Position numbers and translations under genes: made by a program | Source: Natroniella acetigena | GTDB lineage: Bacteria > Bacillota > Halanaerobiia > Halobacteroidales > Halobacteroidaceae | Length of the DNA: 64,000 nt | Assembly (NCBI RefSeq): GCF_023227745.1 | Contig: NZ_JALKBX010000008.1 | Coordinates: 1-64,000 of the forward strand | Direction: 5' to 3' | In this document: positions 7,336 through 15,672 of the stretch, piece by piece | Numbering within the stretch: position 1 is the stretch's first letter | Layout: each line of letters opens with the position of its first letter | The notes under the pieces: generated by a model | Seen by the model: the letters and a program-made list of their open reading frames with translations, nothing else | The model's database searches: none | Told to the model about the DNA's origin: nothing

Positions 7336-8502
7336 TTAACCAGTTTTAGATAATTTTTCGGAGATAGAATCAACTATCAGAGCAATTGCTCCATCTCCAG
7401 TAACATTACAAGCAGTTCCAAAACCATCTTGAGCCATATACAATCCAATCATCAATGCTTGCTGAGCATCACCAAAACCAAGAATAGTAGTCATTAATCC
7501 TAAAGCAGCCATTACAGCTCCTCCTGGTACTCCTGGAGCAGCAACCATTACTACACCTAAACTCATAATAAATGGTAAAAATTCAGCCAAAGTCGGTTGT
7601 GCACCGTAAAGTAATAAAACGGTAATTGAACATAAGACTAAAGTAATCGTACTACCTGCCAAATGAATCGTTGCTGATAATGGAATTACAAAATCAGCTA
7701 CCTCTTCAGATAAATCATTCTTTTTAGCACTCTTTAAAGTAACAGGTAGCGTAGCAGCACTGGACATAGTACCTAATGCTGTAGTATAAGCCGGTATCAT
7801 ATTCTTCAAACTTTTGAACGGATTACTACCGCTCCTTTGACCAGCCAATAAATATAAAAGAATTAAATAACCTATGTGTAAAATTATTACTAAAGCAAAT
7901 ACTTGCCCAAAGACTCCTAAAGTCTCAAAAACCTCCCCTGTAACTGCCATATCAGCAAAGACTCCCGCAATATAAAATGGTAATAATGGAATAATTACCT
8001 TTTCTATTACTAATACAATAATCTCCCTAAACTCATACATAAAATCTAAAAGTACATTATTTTCTCCTTTGATAAAGCTAATTCCTAAACCAAGTACAAA
8101 CGATGTTATCAATGCTGTCATTACTCCCATTAATGGCGGCATCTCAATCGTTAAGAAAGGTTCAATTCCACCATTTTCTGCAGTTTGTACAGCACCATCA
8201 ACTATAATAGTAGGTAATATACCGCTCCCAATAAAATATGCTATAACTCCAGCAATAACTGTAGATAAATAAGCCGTTCCCACTGTAATTCCTAATAGCT
8301 TTCCGGCCTTATCTCCTAGTTCTGCGATCCCTGGGACAATAAATCCTAAAATAATAAGTGGTACAATATAAATTAAAAATTCACCAAAAATGCTAGTAAG
8401 AGTATAAAATGACCTAGCAAACCAGTTAGGAAAAAATAATCCAACAATAATACCAAATAAGATTCCTAATAATAACTTAGGCAATAAACCAAGCTTATTC
8501 AT
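7336..8502 (-). CDS. Dicarboxylate/amino acid:cation symporter (SDF family)
   Basis: A 388-aa membrane transporter of the DAACS (GltP/SstT/DctA) family, taking up glutamate, serine or C4-dicarboxylates with Na+ or H+. Eight transmembrane segments and two re-entrant loops are expected. The HP1 serine motif TMSSAATLP, the AAPGVPGGAV loop and the TM8 segment DGFGTACNVTGDGAI (family NxxGD-type binding residues) are visible. Family members are often a little longer than 400 aa, so this is on the short side but complete. The ATG is preceded by AGGGAG. Coupling to Na+ would fit a halophile, but this is inference. A strong terminator follows. Confidence 0.9.
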   Translation of the reverse strand: MNKLGLLPKLLLGILFGIIVGLFFPNWFARSFYTLTSIFGEFLIYIVPLIILGFIVPGIAELGDKAGKLLGITVGTAYLSTVIAGVIAYFIGSGILPTIIVDGAVQTAENGGIEPFLTIEMPPLMGVMTALITSFVLGLGISFIKGENNVLLDFMYEFREIIVLVIEKVIIPLLPFYIAGVFADMAVTGEVFETLGVFGQVFALVIILHIGYLILLYLLAGQRSGSNPFKSLKNMIPAYTTALGTMSSAATLPVTLKSAKKNDLSEEVADFVIPLSATIHLAGSTITLVLCSITVLLLYGAQPTLAEFLPFIMSLGVVMVAAPGVPGGAVMAALGLMTTILGFGDAQQALMIGLYMAQDGFGTACNVTGDGAIALIVDSISEKLSKTG

Positions 8503-8792
8503 AATATCAACTCCCTAAAATTTTTAATTATTTAATTATACATTAAATTGAACAAATTTTCTAAAAATCCTGCTTAAAATCAAATGTTTCTAAAATCACT
8601 TATAATGAGCCATACTATCTGCAGTTTGATTCCCTAATCTAATTTCTCCTAATCTTTCTCTTTTGAAATATCAAGGATTAACTTTTTTCGAGCATAAGAT
8701 TATTTAATTTCAAACATTGATTTTCCCCTTACATATATTCAGTATAATAATTAAAATACCTTCTTTCAAAATATCATTTCATCTTCTTAAAA
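8503..8792. other. Intergenic stretch upstream of the symporter
   Basis: 290 bp of AT-rich DNA that must contain the symporter promoter (minus strand). I see no ORF, repeat family member or recognisable operator. Confidence 0.4.
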
Positions 8793-8838
8793 GAAATTCA
8801 GCCCTAATTTTGTAATTACAAAATTAGGGCTGAATTTC
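8793..8838 (-). terminator. 46-bp perfect palindrome ending the AOR operon
   Basis: A loop-free perfect palindrome with arms GAAATTCAGCCCTAATTT... around TGTAATTACA overlaps the last bases of the thiF-like stop codon. On the minus strand it is followed by TTTT, so it should act as the operon terminator. Confidence 0.8.
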
Positions 8839-9514
8839 AATTTTTCAAATCAACCTTCTCAATAGAATTATCTTTTCCATCAACAAATAATAATTTATTA
8901 GCAAGAGTCTCATCTTTACCTAATAAAACCTTAACCGCCTCTAAAACCTGCAAACAAGCAACCATTGCTACAACAGGAGAGAAAGCTTGAACTTTTTCCC
9001 TAGTTTGGGCAATTTGTTCCTCAAAAATTTCTTGTAAAGTAGGTGTTTCTCCTGGAATAATTGTTGTTAACTGTCCATACCAGGAAGAAATTCCACCATG
9101 AATCAGAGGCAATTCATACTCACAAGCTAACTGAGATAAGTTGAATCTAGCTTCAAAATTATCCAAAGCATCCATGATCAAATCAACATCTAAAGGCAAT
9201 TCAGTTTCTTGATCAATTTTATCAGTAATTGCTACAATCTCCGTTCCTAAATCAAAAGCATCTAAAACTTCCTTAGCTTTAACTGCTTTAAATTCTCCAA
9301 TATCAGCCCTACCATATAATACTTGTCGGTTTAAATTAGATAGTTCTATTCGATCATAATCCATCAAATAAATCTTCTTAATTCCAATTCGTTGCAATTC
9401 TAATGCTTGATGAGTACCTAATCCTCCAGCACCAGCTATTAAAATTGTTGAATTAATAAGTTTCTCTAATTCATTAATTTTAAACATTTCGGTTTGTCGC
9501 TCTAAAAAATCCAT
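8837..9514 (-). CDS. ThiF/MoeB/HesA-family adenylyltransferase
   Basis: A 225-aa E1-like enzyme that adenylates the C-terminal glycine of a ubiquitin-like sulfur carrier. Visible motifs are the nucleotide loop ILIAGAGGLGTHQALELQ, the SNLNRQVLY catalytic segment, and DALDNFEARF. No CxxC zinc knuckles are present, as in the shorter HesA/ThiF forms. Three tandem ATGs occur; I choose the third because GGGGGAGG, supplied by the glycine codons of the preceding moaD-like gene, is six bases upstream. Its natural partner is the MoaD-like protein next to it, and together they probably supply sulfur to the pterin cofactor of the AOR encoded upstream. Confidence 0.88.
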   Translation of the reverse strand: MDFLERQTEMFKINELEKLINSTILIAGAGGLGTHQALELQRIGIKKIYLMDYDRIELSNLNRQVLYGRADIGEFKAVKAKEVLDAFDLGTEIVAITDKIDQETELPLDVDLIMDALDNFEARFNLSQLACEYELPLIHGGISSWYGQLTTIIPGETPTLQEIFEEQIAQTREKVQAFSPVVAMVACLQVLEAVKVLLGKDETLANKLLFVDGKDNSIEKVDLKN

Positions 9515-9516
9515 CA

Positions 9517-9750
9517 TCATCCTCCCCCAACCGGAGGAAAAATCCCAACTCTATCCCCATCCTTTAATACTGTACTCTTCGATCCAGATCTGCCATTAAC
9601 CTTAATAATTAAAGGGGTTGTCTGGGGAATCCCAAAATATTCAACCACCTCATTAACTGTACTACCTGCTTCTAACTCTACCAAAACTTTTTTCTGATTT
9701 TTTGGAAAAAAATCCTTTAAGGTAGCAAATAATCTTACCGTTACTTTCAT
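9517..9750 (-). CDS. MoaD/ThiS-family sulfur carrier
   Basis: A 77-aa beta-grasp protein (MKVTVRLFATLKDFFPKNQK) ending in VGGG, the Gly-Gly tail that is adenylated and thiocarboxylated during pterin or thiamin biosynthesis. The second ATG is preferred over one six bases upstream because AGGAGA is then correctly spaced. It lies between the AOR gene (33-39 bp gap) and the E1-like gene with a few-base overlap, so the three are one operon. The genomic link with AOR suggests a dedicated MoaD for tungstopterin; a second MoaD-like gene sits at 38499. Confidence 0.88.
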   Translation of the reverse strand: MKVTVRLFATLKDFFPKNQKKVLVELEAGSTVNEVVEYFGIPQTTPLIIKVNGRSGSKSTVLKDGDRVGIFPPVGGG

Positions 9751-9788
9751 CTTCATCTCTCCTACTATTATTATCTTATAACTTATTA

Positions 9789-11519
9789 CTAAAAGTTATA
9801 AACTTCATCAAGCTCCTCGTCAGTTATATCAAATTTAACATTATGAGGTGAACACTCCTCTTCTAAGAAGAAATCAGGTAAGCGATCATCTGAATTATCA
9901 AAACCAGCCCTAACATTGAAATCTCTTTCGGCTTTAAGGATAGATTCACCTAATTTAGTAACATCATCAGCAACTAACTCTATACCATACTGTGCATTAA
10001 GCATATCTACTACAGCCGGTAAAGCTACTTCATTATCTAAAATTGCAAAAGCAGCAAAGACACAAAGACCAGTACTATCTACTGCTGCAGTAGCTATTTG
10101 TAGATCTCTAGAAAGAGCAACTTGACCTTCTTTACTTAACGGATCTACATCACCACCAATACCAAGAATATTAGCTGTTACAGCATAGCCTGCTGTATGA
10201 TCTGCACCCATAGTACTTGTCGCATAAGTTACAGCTACACCTTTAACAGCACGTGGATCATAAGCTGGAATACTTTGATTCTTAACTACTGGTACACGTG
10301 TAAGACCAAAAGCTTTACCAGTAAATCCAGTTCCGTTACCAATAATTCTACCAAGAGGTGTACCTTCACCTATTTGCTTTAAAAGATCAATTGCTCCTTC
10401 AGCATCACCAAATTCAATAATCCCTGCTTCCATAGCAACAGCTATAGTAGTAGACATTTCAATAGTATCTACTCCAATATCATCACAAATACGATCCATC
10501 ATAGCGATAGCATCTATGTCATCAATCTCAGAATTAGCACCGAAGCCCCAAACTGTTTCATACTCAAAGCCGCCAGTTAAATAATTACCATCTTTATCAT
10601 TATAAATCTGAGAACATCTCATAACACAACCTGGGTGACAAACATGAGCCGTTTGACCTCCACGCTCCTTGATAACATCAGCTATTGTTTCACCACTAAT
10701 CTTATCTGCTCCCTCAAAGCGTCCTGTACGGAAGTTTTTAGTTGGTAATCCACCCGATTCATTTAAAATATTAATCAAGATAGATGTTCCATACTCAGGT
10801 AACCCTTCACCACATACTGGATGATCCAATAAAGCCTTAGCTAATCCACGAGCAGACTTCTTAAACTTGTCTTTATCAACTATAGAAACTCCTGGAGCAT
10901 CAGTATCATCAATCACTATTGTTTTTAATCCTTTAGATCCCATTACAGCGCCAGTACCACCACGTCCACAATGACGTGTAGGACGACCTTCAGGGTCAGA
11001 TACAGCAATAGAAGCAGACTGTAACTTATACTCTCCAGCCTGACCAATAGACATTACACAAACATCTTCTCCTAACTCCTCTTGTACCTTTTCCATTACT
11101 TCATAATTGCCCTTACCTAATAAATTATCAGATACGTCTTCTAACTTAATACCATCCTTATTTACCGTCATAGTGTAGAACTTGTTATCTTCAGGTTTCC
11201 CTTCGACAACAATTGCTTTTACATTTAATTTAGCCAATTTTTGAGCTGCTGTACCACCGGCATTAGACTCCTTAATAGTGCCAGTAAGAGGACTTTTAGT
11301 CCCAACAGATAATCGACCAGAACTTGGTGCATTAGTTCCCGATAATAACCCTGGAGCAATTACTAACTTATTCTTAGCTCCTATTGGATTACACGTTGGA
11401 TCTACCTCATCTGCAATAATTTGTGAAGTAAGACCTCGACCCCCTAAAGCTACATAATCTTGCTTTACATCTTCAGTAGTAACCTTACCTTCCGTCATAT
11501 TCACTCGATAAATTTTCAT
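9789..11519 (-). CDS. Aldehyde:ferredoxin oxidoreductase (tungsten type), AOR1
   Basis: A 576-aa enzyme of the AOR family, which oxidises aldehydes to acids (or reduces acids) using ferredoxin, a bis-tungstopterin and one [4Fe-4S] cluster. The N-terminal MKIYRVNMTEGKV block, TGTIKESNAGGTAAQKLAKL, GRGGTGAVMGSKGLK and SPEGR-type pterin loops are visible. The cluster cysteines appear in VCHPGCVMRC and in DSTGLCVF near the C-terminus; note CxxxC where many AORs have CxxC. The frame opens further upstream, but GAGGGGG at the right spacing fixes this start. First gene of an AOR-MoaD-ThiF operon; no ferredoxin gene adjoins it, unlike AOR2. Confidence 0.92.
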   Translation of the reverse strand: MKIYRVNMTEGKVTTEDVKQDYVALGGRGLTSQIIADEVDPTCNPIGAKNKLVIAPGLLSGTNAPSSGRLSVGTKSPLTGTIKESNAGGTAAQKLAKLNVKAIVVEGKPEDNKFYTMTVNKDGIKLEDVSDNLLGKGNYEVMEKVQEELGEDVCVMSIGQAGEYKLQSASIAVSDPEGRPTRHCGRGGTGAVMGSKGLKTIVIDDTDAPGVSIVDKDKFKKSARGLAKALLDHPVCGEGLPEYGTSILINILNESGGLPTKNFRTGRFEGADKISGETIADVIKERGGQTAHVCHPGCVMRCSQIYNDKDGNYLTGGFEYETVWGFGANSEIDDIDAIAMMDRICDDIGVDTIEMSTTIAVAMEAGIIEFGDAEGAIDLLKQIGEGTPLGRIIGNGTGFTGKAFGLTRVPVVKNQSIPAYDPRAVKGVAVTYATSTMGADHTAGYAVTANILGIGGDVDPLSKEGQVALSRDLQIATAAVDSTGLCVFAAFAILDNEVALPAVVDMLNAQYGIELVADDVTKLGESILKAERDFNVRAGFDNSDDRLPDFFLEEECSPHNVKFDITDEELDEVYNF

Positions 11520-12001
11520 ATTTACAACCCCCTCATTACTTAGTACAGTACTCTCAGCTAAATATTTTGTCTTCAATATTTTATTTCAGCTGAAAGTATC
11601 TTACTTTTCACCTATTAACAAATGCAATTCATATACCAATCAATCAAAATAGACTGATTTTACTTAATTTTAAATAAAATCAGTCTATTAATCATGATTT
11701 TCAAGCAATTCCACTGCTATATTCCAGCAATTTTAACATAACAAAATTTGAAGAATACTCTTTAAATTTTAAAAAAAACTAGATAATGTTAGATTTTAGA
11801 ACAGTCCATATCACAGCTATCTGAATAATCCAATCATTTAAGAATACTGTTCAATTTTATAACGCCGTTATAAAATTGAACAGTATTAAAAATTTAATCT
11901 TATACTTCTTCATTTTCCAATAAAGAGTATTTCTTACTATCTCAAGATAATTAGCAATTTTATAGATCAGGCTTTGAATTATAGTCCCTCAATGCATAAA
12001 A
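11520..12001. other. Intergenic region with two large inverted repeats
   Basis: No ORF is visible. It holds an imperfect-loop hairpin at 11650-11688 (AGACTGATTTTA arms) and the 45-bp palindrome at 11843-11887. The promoter of the AOR1 operon must lie in the left part. Confidence 0.5.
11843..11887. repeat. 45-bp palindrome with 22-bp perfect arms
   Basis: Arms AATACTGTTCAATTTTATAA + CG and the exact complement surround a single C. It lies 115 bp past the stop of the minus-strand desulfurase gene and 320 bp upstream of AOR1. There is no T-run on either side, so a simple terminator role is doubtful. Confidence 0.7.
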
Positions 12002-13153
12002 TTATTTTAAAACATCCTCTAAGCATTGAAGAGTATAATCAATCTCTTCTTCAGTATTAAAATAACCAATACTAAATCTTAAAGTTCCCTCTGGAAAAGT
12101 ACCTATCGTCTTATGGGTTAAAGGAGCACAATGTAATCCTGAACGAGTCATAATATTATATTTATCATCTAATGTAAAACTTAGTTCTCCTAAATCACAA
12201 TCAGTAACAGTTATTGAAACAGTAGCAGTCTGCAACTTAATATCCTTTGACCCATGAATATTAACTTTTTTTATTTCTTTTAAACCTCTTAAAAGCTTGT
12301 TAGTTAATTTTAATTTGTGACTTCTTATTTTTCCCAAACCCTCTTGCTTTATAAACTCAACTCCAGCATTTAACCCAGCAATTCCAGGAGTATTTGGGGT
12401 ACCACTTTCAAATTTATCGGGCAAAAAATCTGGCTGATACTCTTTATCAGAAATACTACCAGTACCTCCTTCAATTAAAGGCTTCATCTGTTTAGCTGCT
12501 CTTTGACTAATTGCAAATCCACCCGTTCCAGGAGGGCCCATCAATCCTTTATGCCCTGTAAAAGCAAGTATATCCAAACTGAGTTCAGAAAAATTCAACT
12601 CATAAACTCCTGCTGTCTGAGCAGTATCTAATACAAAAAATAGATTATATAGATCAGCAATTTTAGCTATTTCTTTTATCGGTAGCAAAGCTCCAATTAC
12701 ATTAGAAGCATGAGTGATAATTATCATCTTTGTATTATCTTTTATTTCATCATTAATATCCTCTATTTGTATTAACCCTCTTTTATCAGCATTAATGTAG
12801 CTAACATCAATAATTCCTTCACTTTCCAATGACTTCAATGGTCTAATAACTGAATTATGTTCTAAAGTGGTTGTTATAACATGGTCTCCTTCTTGTAACA
12901 AACCTTTAATTGCATAATTTAAAGAGCAGGTTATATTATGGGTAAAAACTATCTGTTCTGGTGTTGGAACATTAAAAAATTGAGCTAAATTAAGACGCGC
13001 TTCTAATAAAATTCTCCCTGCATCTAGTGAAAACTCATAACCTCCTCTACCCGGACTACATCCTATATCTCGAAAATAATCTTTCATGGCTTTTACTACT
13101 GAACCAGGTTTATAGCGAGTAGTAGCAGCATTATCTAAATAAACTTCTTTCAT
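12002..13153 (-). CDS. Class V aminotransferase / cysteine desulfurase (EF2568-like)
   Basis: A 383-aa PLP enzyme that removes sulfur (or selenium) from cysteine (selenocysteine) as a persulfide. The PLP lysine is K202 in AFTGHKGLMGPP, D176 is in VLDTAQTAG, and the catalytic Cys is C342 in RSGLHCAPLTH. The first residues EVYLDNAATT are typical. The sequence pattern suits the EF2568-like group, which comparative genomics links to selenium metabolism. It is divergent from yedE-tusA-DUF3343, which supports a shared sulfur/selenium role. A paralogue lies at 30668-31819. Confidence 0.9.
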   Translation of the reverse strand: MKEVYLDNAATTRYKPGSVVKAMKDYFRDIGCSPGRGGYEFSLDAGRILLEARLNLAQFFNVPTPEQIVFTHNITCSLNYAIKGLLQEGDHVITTTLEHNSVIRPLKSLESEGIIDVSYINADKRGLIQIEDINDEIKDNTKMIIITHASNVIGALLPIKEIAKIADLYNLFFVLDTAQTAGVYELNFSELSLDILAFTGHKGLMGPPGTGGFAISQRAAKQMKPLIEGGTGSISDKEYQPDFLPDKFESGTPNTPGIAGLNAGVEFIKQEGLGKIRSHKLKLTNKLLRGLKEIKKVNIHGSKDIKLQTATVSITVTDCDLGELSFTLDDKYNIMTRSGLHCAPLTHKTIGTFPEGTLRFSIGYFNTEEEIDYTLQCLEDVLK

Positions 13154-13283
13154 AATTAATCACAACCTTCCTGTGCAAAATCATTCAATTCTAACAAAAT
13201 ACATAATTTATTATATCCTACGCTTTCTTTAGAAGTCAAGCTGTGATTTTTATTTATATTATTTATATTTAACATAAAAAAAA

Positions 13284-13312
13284 TTGATGATATTTTTGAT
13301 TTGTGTTATAAT
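13284..13312 (+). promoter_or_regulatory. Sigma-A promoter of the yedE operon
   Basis: TTGATG, a 17-bp spacer and a perfect TATAAT lie about 40 bp upstream of the yedE start codon on the plus strand. Confidence 0.75.
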
Positions 13313-13350
13313 TCATACAGATTATATTTTAAATAGGAAGGATTGATAAC

Positions 13351-14439
13351 ATGACTGACAAAAGAACTATTATTTTCACTGGAGCTATAATTGGTATTTT
13401 AGCTGCTTACCTGATTCATCTAGGAAACCCAGGTAATATGGGAATATGCGTAGCTTGTTTTATTAGAGATATTGCTGGGGGAATGGGATTACACAGAGCA
13501 GAAGTAGTTCAAAATATTCGACCTGAAATCATAGGCTTCATTTTTGGAGCATTAATCATCTCCTTACTTAATAAGGAATTTAAATCAAGAGGTGGATCAT
13601 CTCCATTTGTTCGTTTTATTATTGGTATGTTTGTAATGATTGGAGCTTTAGTATTTTTAGGTTGCCCACTTAGAATGGTACTTCGCCTTAGTGGGGGAGA
13701 CTTAACAGCAATTGCTGGATTCCTAGGCTTTGCCAGTGGAATAATTATTGGAACTCAGTTTATTAAAAAAGGCTTTAGTCTTGGTAAGGCTCATGATCAA
13801 AATCCAATTAATGGTTATATCTTACCTGTTATTGCTATTATTCTTTTAAGTCTTCGGATCTTAAATCCAGAATTTATCTTCTTAAGTGAATCTGGACCAG
13901 GTTCAGCATTTGCTCCAATTATTATTGCATTGATTGCTGGACTAATAGTAGGTGTTTTATCCCAAAAGAGCCGAATTTGTATGGTAGGAGGAATTAGAGA
14001 TATCTACTTGATTAAAGATCCTCATCTATTTAACGGATTTATTGCAATCTTTGTATTTGGATTAATCTTTAATTTTGCTTTTGGTAACTTTAACTTAGGT
14101 TTTGAAGGACAAATAGCAGCTCATAATGATTTCATCTGGAACTTCTTAGGGATGCTACTAGCAGGATTTGGTTCTGTATTACTAGGAGGATGTCCATTAC
14201 GTCAGACTATTTTAGCTGGTGAAGGAAATACTGATTCTGCTGTAACCTTTTTAGGGCTATTAGTAGGAGGTGCTATCTCACACAACTTTGGTTTAGCAGG
14301 TGCACCATCAGGGGTAGGAACAAATGCTAAAGTAGCAGTTATTATAGGAATTATTATGGTTACTTTAATTGGTTCTTTAAACATCTATTTCAACTCAATA
14401 AAATATTCTCAGAAAGGAGAGATAAGTCATGGCGCATAA
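13351..14439 (+). CDS. yedE: YeeE/YedE-family sulfur or selenium transporter
   Basis: A 362-aa polytopic membrane protein of the YeeE/YedE family, whose TsuA member imports thiosulfate and whose YedE branch is associated with selenium metabolism. Conserved cysteine loops are visible: MGICVACFIRD near the N-terminus, FLGCPLRMVLR, SRICMVGGIRD and LLGGCPLRQT, the internally repeated signature of the fold. The ATG is preceded by AGGAAGG. It overlaps the tusA-like gene by 11 bases. The neighbourhood (TusA, DUF3343, EF2568-like desulfurase) matches the set linked to labile selenium use, but thiosulfate import is equally compatible with the sequence. Confidence 0.85.
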   Translation: MTDKRTIIFTGAIIGILAAYLIHLGNPGNMGICVACFIRDIAGGMGLHRAEVVQNIRPEIIGFIFGALIISLLNKEFKSRGGSSPFVRFIIGMFVMIGALVFLGCPLRMVLRLSGGDLTAIAGFLGFASGIIIGTQFIKKGFSLGKAHDQNPINGYILPVIAIILLSLRILNPEFIFLSESGPGSAFAPIIIALIAGLIVGVLSQKSRICMVGGIRDIYLIKDPHLFNGFIAIFVFGLIFNFAFGNFNLGFEGQIAAHNDFIWNFLGMLLAGFGSVLLGGCPLRQTILAGEGNTDSAVTFLGLLVGGAISHNFGLAGAPSGVGTNAKVAVIIGIIMVTLIGSLNIYFNSIKYSQKGEISHGA

Positions 14440-14647
14440 AACTATCGATACTAGAGGACGTAGTTGTCCTGAGCCAGTTGTAATGACAAAACAAGCACTT
14501 ACAAAAATAACTGACGGTCAAATTACTGTATTAATCAATGAAGAAGTAGCAAAAGAGAATGTGACTAGATTTGTTGAAAGTTCCGGCTGTGAAGTAGAAG
14601 TCAAAAAGAATGAGGAAGAATATAAACTATTGATTACAAAGGGGTAA
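14429..14647 (+). CDS. TusA/YedF-type sulfur carrier
   Basis: A 72-aa TusA-fold protein with the active-site motif RSCPEPVVMTKQAL (the CPxP cysteine that carries persulfide or selenide). It starts inside the end of yedE after AAAGGAG and is followed six bases later by the DUF3343 gene. Longer YedF proteins carry an additional DsrE domain; this one is only the TusA domain, so the name YedF is not certain. It probably accepts sulfur or selenium from the transporter or desulfurase. Confidence 0.9.
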   Translation: MAHKTIDTRGRSCPEPVVMTKQALTKITDGQITVLINEEVAKENVTRFVESSGCEVEVKKNEEEYKLLITKG

Positions 14648-14653
14648 TTAAAT

Positions 14654-14935
14654 ATGAAAAAATACACTTATATCATAACTTTTCCTTCTACTCACTTAGC
14701 TTTAAAATTTGAATCTATTATGAAGGCTAATAACTTAAAAACTAAATTAACCCCTGTTCCTCGACAGATAAGTTCTTCCTGTGGAATAGCTGGAAAGTTA
14801 GATAAGGAAAATTTTGAAAAATTGAAAAAGATGGAAGATAAAATTGAATATGAACATATATATTTATATTCTGAAGATAATAAGGAAATAAAACAGATAT
14901 CAAAAGATCAAGGATGGGAGATCTCCCATCCTTGA
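14654..14935 (+). CDS. DUF3343 protein, putative Se/S carrier
   Basis: A 93-aa protein with the DUF3343 pattern: a YTYIITFPSTHLALKFE start, a PVPRQISSSCGIA segment with a conserved Cys, then an amphipathic helix. The family is annotated as a putative Se/S carrier from its co-occurrence with YedE/YedF and the EF2568-like desulfurase; biochemical proof is lacking as far as I know. It is the last gene of the yedE operon. Its final codons lie inside a 36-bp palindrome that serves as the terminator. Confidence 0.82.
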   Translation: MKKYTYIITFPSTHLALKFESIMKANNLKTKLTPVPRQISSSCGIAGKLDKENFEKLKKMEDKIEYEHIYLYSEDNKEIKQISKDQGWEISHP

Positions 14936-14939
14936 TCTT
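14904..14939 (+). terminator. 36-bp palindromic terminator overlapping the DUF3343 stop
   Basis: A perfect palindrome centred on GGGAGATCTCCC begins within the coding region and ends after the TGA, followed by a short T/A stretch. It is placed to end the yedE operon. It may also limit read-through from the convergent lipoprotein gene. Confidence 0.7.
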
Positions 14940-14967
14940 ATTATAATATTTATATGACCACCAAATA

Positions 14968-15537
14968 TTACTGACGATCTGTTACCTCTTGGAGAGTATT
15001 ATAAATCTTAAATTCTTCAGTAGCCATCTTATTTTCGGCAAAATAATGCTTCAAATAATCCAAAGCAATATTTCCTGAACTATCTTCTAAATCAGGATCT
15101 GCCCCCTCCTGGAGTAAATACTCTATTACCAATTCATTACCATTATAAGTAGCATTAATTAAAGCAGTTCTCCCCTCTAAGTCCTGTAAATCAATCTCTG
15201 CCCCTCTTTGAATCAAGAGCTTAACAGCTTCTAGATTACCTGCTTTGGCAGCTTTCATTAAAGGTGTTCTCCCTTTTTCATCTTTATCATTAAGATCCAC
15301 ACCACTAGCTAATAAATCATCAATCTCATCGTCTACTAAAGAATCTGACCAATTTATCTGACTCCAATCTTTTTCAACCAAATCTTTTGGCTCTTTTTCA
15401 AGCTCTTCTATCTGCTCAGAATCTACTTCTTGTTCAGAATCTACTTCTTGCTCAGAAGTACTATCCCCAAATAAAGCACACCCCGATAAAACTAAAGAAA
15501 TAATTAAGACTAATACTATTCTCTTATCATTTATCAT
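14968..15537 (-). CDS. Ankyrin-repeat lipoprotein
   Basis: The 189-aa precursor has a lipoprotein signal (VLIISLVLSGC, Cys at 20), then a repetitive acidic linker (EQEVDSEQEVDSEQ) and about three ankyrin repeats at residues 75-170: GRTPLMKAAKAGNLEAVKLL, then GRTALINATYNGNELVIEYL and GNIALDYLKHY. It is probably a membrane-anchored protein-protein interaction module outside the cytoplasm. AAGGAG precedes the ATG with 10-base spacing. Partner unknown. Confidence 0.85.
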   Translation of the reverse strand: MINDKRIVLVLIISLVLSGCALFGDSTSEQEVDSEQEVDSEQIEELEKEPKDLVEKDWSQINWSDSLVDDEIDDLLASGVDLNDKDEKGRTPLMKAAKAGNLEAVKLLIQRGAEIDLQDLEGRTALINATYNGNELVIEYLLQEGADPDLEDSSGNIALDYLKHYFAENKMATEEFKIYNTLQEVTDRQ

Positions 15538-15623
15538 GACTAATCAGCTCCTTAATTAATTTTATTATTACTATGATTCTAGAAACCAAAAACAAATCCT
15601 TCTTTTACATCAATAAATTTACA

Positions 15624-15652
15624 ATAAAACAAGCAGGGTTTCCCTGCTTGAA
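15624..15652 (-). terminator. Terminator of clpB
   Basis: CAAGCAGGG / CCCTGCTTG hairpin with a three-base loop, followed by TTTTATTG on the minus strand, just after the clpB stop. Confidence 0.9.
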
Positions 15653-15672
15653 AATATAGTCTATAGTCTATA

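Noticed and set aside
14654-14935. Search for a UGA selenocysteine codon in the YedE-TusA-DUF3343 cluster
   Set aside because: All conserved cysteines are encoded by Cys codons, and no in-frame TGA occurs before the natural stops.
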